Below, in pieces: positions 60,259 through 64,000 of a stretch of 64,000 bases of DNA (its first letter is position 1; each line of letters opens with the position of its first letter). The position numbers were made by a program, and so were the translations under genes. This stretch comes from Clarkia xantiana subsp. parviflora (lineage: Eukaryota > Streptophyta > Magnoliopsida > Myrtales > Onagraceae): assembly GCA_036873135.1 (NCBI GenBank), contig JAPTYO010000009.1, positions 24,077,756-24,141,755 of the forward strand. The letters run 5' to 3'. The notes under the pieces were generated by a model. It worked only from the letters and a program-made list of their open reading frames with translations. It was not told where the DNA came from and made no database searches.

Positions 60259-60426
60259 TATTATAATAAAGGAATATTGCAGAAGCATCTTAATATATAA
60301 TTCTTGTTTTAATTACCATTCATATTATTATGTTGAGCAATTGCATTATTATTATTAAGAAAACTTACATGCATAGTCTCAGTTTATTAATCTGCAGAGA
60401 TATTGACTCGGTTAGTCCTTTTATTT

Positions 60427-60677
60427 AGGGGAGTTTATGACAAAGTAAGTGAATTGAGTACCGAAAGGGCGAGATTATTAACATGTGTTTTATTTTCGTA
60501 ACAGAACCTTGAACCTGAATTTCTGCTCGTAGACCAAATTGACACCTAGGTTTTAATTCATTATTTCCTAGGTAATTTAGGTTTCTAGTTAGCATTATAA
60601 TTAACTAGTGGCGACTCTTTCCAAAATCCACGTTTTCAAAACGTAATCGCCTTAGGTTAGATTTTAGGTCTGACATG
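60427..60677 (+). mobile_element. 3' fragment of the long LTR family
   Basis: It matches 52587-52837 (for example ctagtggcgactcttt, ccacgtttt(c/t)aaaacgtaat) and ends TAGGTCTGACA. The upstream part is missing or too diverged to see. Confidence 0.7.
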
Positions 60678-60689
60678 TATGATTAGATA

Positions 60690-60894
60690 CTTTTTCCCTA
60701 TTGGACCTCTCGAATTATATTAGATTAGAGTAACTATAATTCATAGTCGAGGAAAAAAGAAGCGAATACTAAATTTACAATTATGTACTCTTCAAGTAAA
60801 AAAACTCAAACCTCAAAATTGATGAGATTTTCCCTTGGATTGATTGAATTTACAAAATAATAATAGAGTCTTACAACTTAATAGCGGAGTCTTA
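60690..60894. repeat. Dispersed repeat, second copy of 3010-3260
   Basis: It shares attagattagagtaact and the later aaaattgat...gattgaat...tacaaaataataa blocks in order with 3060-3210. Its continuation is interrupted by the element at 60895. Confidence 0.55.
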
Positions 60895-61882
60895 GGGCAC
60901 GTTTGATTGACGGTATTGCGATATCCTAATACCGGTATTAGCTAATACATGCTTAGCTAATACATGCTTAGCTAATACAATGTTTGATTGAGCCATGTAT
61001 TAGGATATCCTATACAATGTTGGAATGAACTTTGTATTAGGATATCCTAATACAATGACTAAAAGACCTAAATACCCTTACTTGCATTTTCAATGAAGAT
61101 ATATTTTACATATGATTGATTTAACAAATATAAAATTTAACAAAAAAAAAAGTAACTTCAATTATTTAAAATAATATTTTTCATAAAAAAAAATCAAATT
61201 TATGTATAAATAGTAAAAATTATTTTTGCTAATGTATAAATATGTATATATTTAAAGAAAATAGTACAAAACAATTGAAAAAAGTGATTAGCCCGACCCG
61301 ACCCGGCCCGTTCTAGCCGGGCCTAGCCCGAACTAAACCAAAGCAACCCGACCCGAACAGCCCGAATTGCTCAGCCCGACCCGAATTGACCTGCTTGGCC
61401 CGAACCACCCAGCCCGGCCCGAACTGACCAGCCCGGCCCGAACTGACCAGCCCAGCCCTAATCACCCAGCCCGGCCCGAACTGACCAGCCCGGCCCGAAC
61501 CGCCCAGCCCGGCCCGAACTGCCCAGCACGGCCTGAACCGCCCAGCCCGGCTAGAACAGGCCAGCCCGGCCCGAACCGGCCAGCCCGGCCCGAACATGAC
61601 TCTGCCCGACCCGTGTCCGAAGTTTCGATGTAAACGGAGTCCGGCTCGAAGCTACGATGTAAACAGTGAGAGTTTGCCATATATTACAAGGGTAAATTGG
61701 TAATTAGGAGATTGGTATTAGCTAATGCTTTACTTTTAGATGGTATTAATTAATACCAAATTCCTTCTATAATTGAGTATTAGCTAATACCAAGTATTAG
61801 CTAATACCAATACCAAGTTGACACAAACACGGTATTAGCTAATACTGGTATTAGGATATCGCAATATCGGCAATCAAACGTG
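60895..61882. mobile_element. Harbinger-like element with VNTR core, copy 2
   Basis: It is nearly identical outside the core to 45705-46609. The left end is GGGCACGTTTGATTG after tta. The right end stops at caaacgtg, missing the final ccc. The minisatellite core (about 61289-61605) has more units than copy 1. Confidence 0.75.
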
Positions 61883-62207
61883 AGTGTCTTGCACAAAATG
61901 ATTTGAGTCTTACACTCAAATAATGGGAATCTTAGCACAAAATAATAAAGATCTTAGTGTCCTGCACAAAATTATGGGGTCTTTTTTATTGGATGTTGGA
62001 TGTCTTTATTGGTTTTTCTAGTGTTGTATCATATTCTCCTTTTTTTTTTATTGGATGTTGGTGTTCTTTCTCCAACGAAATTAGATTTCAAATATACTTA
62101 TTTTGGAATTTTATTGGAAATCATATAAAGATAATTCTTATTTAATATATAGTTATTTGACTTCAAAATAAAGTTAAGAATAAAAGTCTGAATTCTATAT
62201 ATATATA
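61883..62207. other. Spacer with short tcttag...acaaaat repeats
   Basis: Three or four short units of type gtctt-gcacaaaat(a/g)at occur between 61883 and 61980. No gene. Confidence 0.4.
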
Positions 62208-63760
62208 TTTTTTTTTTTGCCAAGAAATTCAATATTATTCAATAAGCGGAATTAAGGGGGATATGTTCCCGGTCCTTTACAATTAAAGACAATAGAGAGG
62301 GCGGGGTGCAAGAACCCAATTATTAAAACATGACATCTTCCTAGATTGGATTGCAATCCAATTAGCACATGCATTAGCATTACGCTGTATGAAAGACCAT
62401 CTGATTTCTTCCAATGACGAAGCTTTCGATAAAATGACCTGAAGCCGATCATTTATCCTCCAGTTAACCTCGTTCGTTCGATTATCGAGGAATTCAATCA
62501 CCTCTTTGGAGTCGGATTCAATCATCACCTTTGTCCAACCATGTTCAATCGATAATTGGACCACACTGTGGATAGCTTCGACCTCAAGCTTCAAGCTGTC
62601 ACCCCATTCTTTGAAATCATTAAACCCGCCCATGACTAACCCTCTCTTATCTCTTGCAATGCATCATATTTCACCTGTACCAGTTTTGAGCTCCCAAGAT
62701 CCATCGCAGTTGATTTTCACGAAATTGTCCGGTGGTGGTCTCCACGTTCTAATGTCGCTGCTTGCTTCGTTAATGGGGTCCTCCGCCATTTCTGTCACGT
62801 TCTGTGATTGATTTCGAGCTTGAGCTCGGGATCTCGTTGTCCAGGATTCACTGAGGTCTACCCTAGTTGTTGAGATAACATGGTGTACATTAGGGTTTCT
62901 TTGGTCATGGCCTTGCATCTTTCCTTCCAGATTGCCCACGCTACTGCCCCAACTAGTGTCCATCTTTTCCTCCTTTCTTCATTGGTCTGTGAAGGCCCCT
63001 CCTTTAGTGCCGCCAACCATTCCGGAACAGTGTCAACAGATACATGGTAGGGTCTTACATTCAGCACTTCGAACTAGACTGGTCCAGTCCATTCACATCT
63101 AAACAGCATGTGGGCCGTGGTTTCCTCCATATGACAAAACAGGCATTTGGGATCGACGTTCATTCCACGTCGTTGGAGGCTCTTCTTGACAGCTACATCG
63201 TTTGATAGCAATTTCCAGACGAAAACTCGAATCTTTGGCAATGCATTCATCGCCCACACTTCCTTCCATTTAAGTGAATGTTGTCCGCTTTGGCTTCCTT
63301 GCAGCAGCTCCTCTCCTTGTGTGCTAGGGCTCGTGATTTGTCTGTAAACTGAACCCACATTAAGGTCTCCGTTCTTCGAATGTGGCCATATAAATTCATC
63401 CGTCCTAGGCTCCTCACGTAGTGGAGTGCGCTGAATAGAAGTTTGTTGTGTCTCAGTCAGGAATTGACTGACGTGGTCGGGGTGTCATTGTTGTGGAGAG
63501 TTCGTGATTAAGCTCGTCACCATTGCTCCAAGGTGGCCTATTGGGAGCTCGTCCGGAGGTGGGATTCTGAAATTTGAAATCTCCGGAATCCATGCATCTT
63601 TGAATACTTTAATGCTTTAGCCATCACCGACCTTCCAAAAACCATTGTCTTTAGAACACATCTCGTCCAACTAGTAAGCTAGACCATGCCCATGAAGACT
63701 ATTCTTGAATATTCTCCTAAGAATGAACATCATTTATTTCATTTTTGTCAAATTCTTCAT
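62208..63760 (-). mobile_element. LINE (L1-type), 3' part, 5' truncated
   Basis: On the - strand: reverse transcriptase tail (VFKDAWIPEI-like) at about 63570-63640, zinc-binding motif (CLFCHMEETTAHMLFRC) at 63083-63140, RNase H start (FVKINCDGSWELKTGTGEI) at 62664-62730, and RNase H core (IESDSKEVIEFLDNR) at 62450-62530. It ends with an A tract (plus strand T tract 62208-62218). Stops and frameshifts are present and the 5' portion is lost near 63760. It is a different subfamily copy from the LINE at 1-2610. Confidence 0.82.
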
Positions 63761-63909
63761 TTTTTTTATTCTCTGTTTCTATTTTAGAGCTAATATTTCT
63801 CATTTATATTCAGTTTACCAAATATACTGTAAATATTACTTTATAATAGGATGTTTTTAAAGGACTCCTGCCATGAGGCACTACTCAATGACAAATTAAG
63901 GAATTCGTG
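63761..63909. other. Short spacer
   Basis: AT-rich, nothing recognised. Confidence 0.3.
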
Positions 63910-64000
63910 TGTAAACACCTGATTTTGAACGTTGGTCAAAAATACCATGATGCGTAAGACCACCAACACTAATCGACATGAAAAATATTTGAGCAGCGTC
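63910..64000 (+). mobile_element. Start of a long-LTR family copy, cut by the window edge
   Basis: TGTAAACACCTGATTTTG matches the start of the solo LTR at 50640 (TGTAAACACCTAATTTTG). The remainder lies outside the window. Confidence 0.6.

Noticed and set aside
1..64000. CRISPR arrays, phage or bacterial operons
   Set aside because: No regular short direct repeats with unique spacers and no prokaryotic gene clusters. Introns and plant transposons dominate.

Overview
The window looks like nuclear DNA of a flowering plant, most likely a eudicot. It is AT-rich, intron-containing and transposon-dense. It carries three ordinary plant genes in a background of plant-type LTR retrotransposons, LINEs, Helitrons, MULEs, hAT, PIF/Harbinger-like and CACTA-like elements. 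No bacterial or organellar operon structure is visible. I could not identify the species.

Genes. (1) 15774-19887 (+): translation initiation factor eIF4B, three coding exons, intact in my model (505 codons). (2) 27134-31124 (+): a DUF707 family gene with thirteen coding exons (387 codons if intact). Its tenth coding exon is split by a 1326-bp MULE with a perfect 9-bp target duplication, so this allele should be truncated. (3) 42179-43464 (-): a small two-exon PB1-domain protein (211 aa) with a CACTA-like insert in its intron. A degenerate tRNA-Lys(TTT) lies at 3303-3375.

Layout. 1-2610: 3' end of a LINE, with a hAT-type element in its tail and a second hAT-type MITE inside that one. 2611-5265: intergenic, with the tRNA pseudogene and a duplicated exon-like segment. 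5266-11803: Copia element on the - strand with nearly identical LTRs but decayed coding sequence. 11923-12482: hAT-type MITE. 13236-15044: MULE. 15.1-20.2 kb: eIF4B. 20479-21275: small Helitron. 21.4-24.5 kb: LTR remnants, including a solo LTR set in a tandem array. 25.7-31.4 kb: DUF707 gene with its MULE. 31553-32702: MULE inside a MULE. 33111-33837: Tourist-like foldback. 35271-39472: Copia element on the + strand, with a hAT-type element in its 3' LTR. 40208-41057: MULE-like foldback with a GC-rich core. 42.2-43.6 kb: PB1 gene.

44246 to at least 53294 is a decayed autonomous Helitron on the - strand (Rep plus PIF1-type helicase). It is interrupted by a Harbinger-like element (45705-46609), a 2.2-kb solo LTR (50640-52837) and a truncated - strand Copia (53295 to about 57960). 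That Copia is itself split by a hAT-type element (56202-57058). 58478-60258 is a very AT-rich candidate Helitron. 60.4-64 kb holds an LTR end, a second copy of the Harbinger-like element (60895-61882), the 3' part of a LINE (-), and the start of another LTR at 63910.

How it fits together. The three host genes are functionally unrelated (translation, a probable endomembrane protein, a PB1 interaction adaptor). The window is mainly a record of nested insertions. Relative order is readable because most insertions keep exact target duplications: 8 bp for hAT-type, 9-11 bp for MULE, 5 bp for LTR elements and 3 bp for Harbinger- or CACTA-like. All splice sites and element ends were read by eye; no alignment or search was run.
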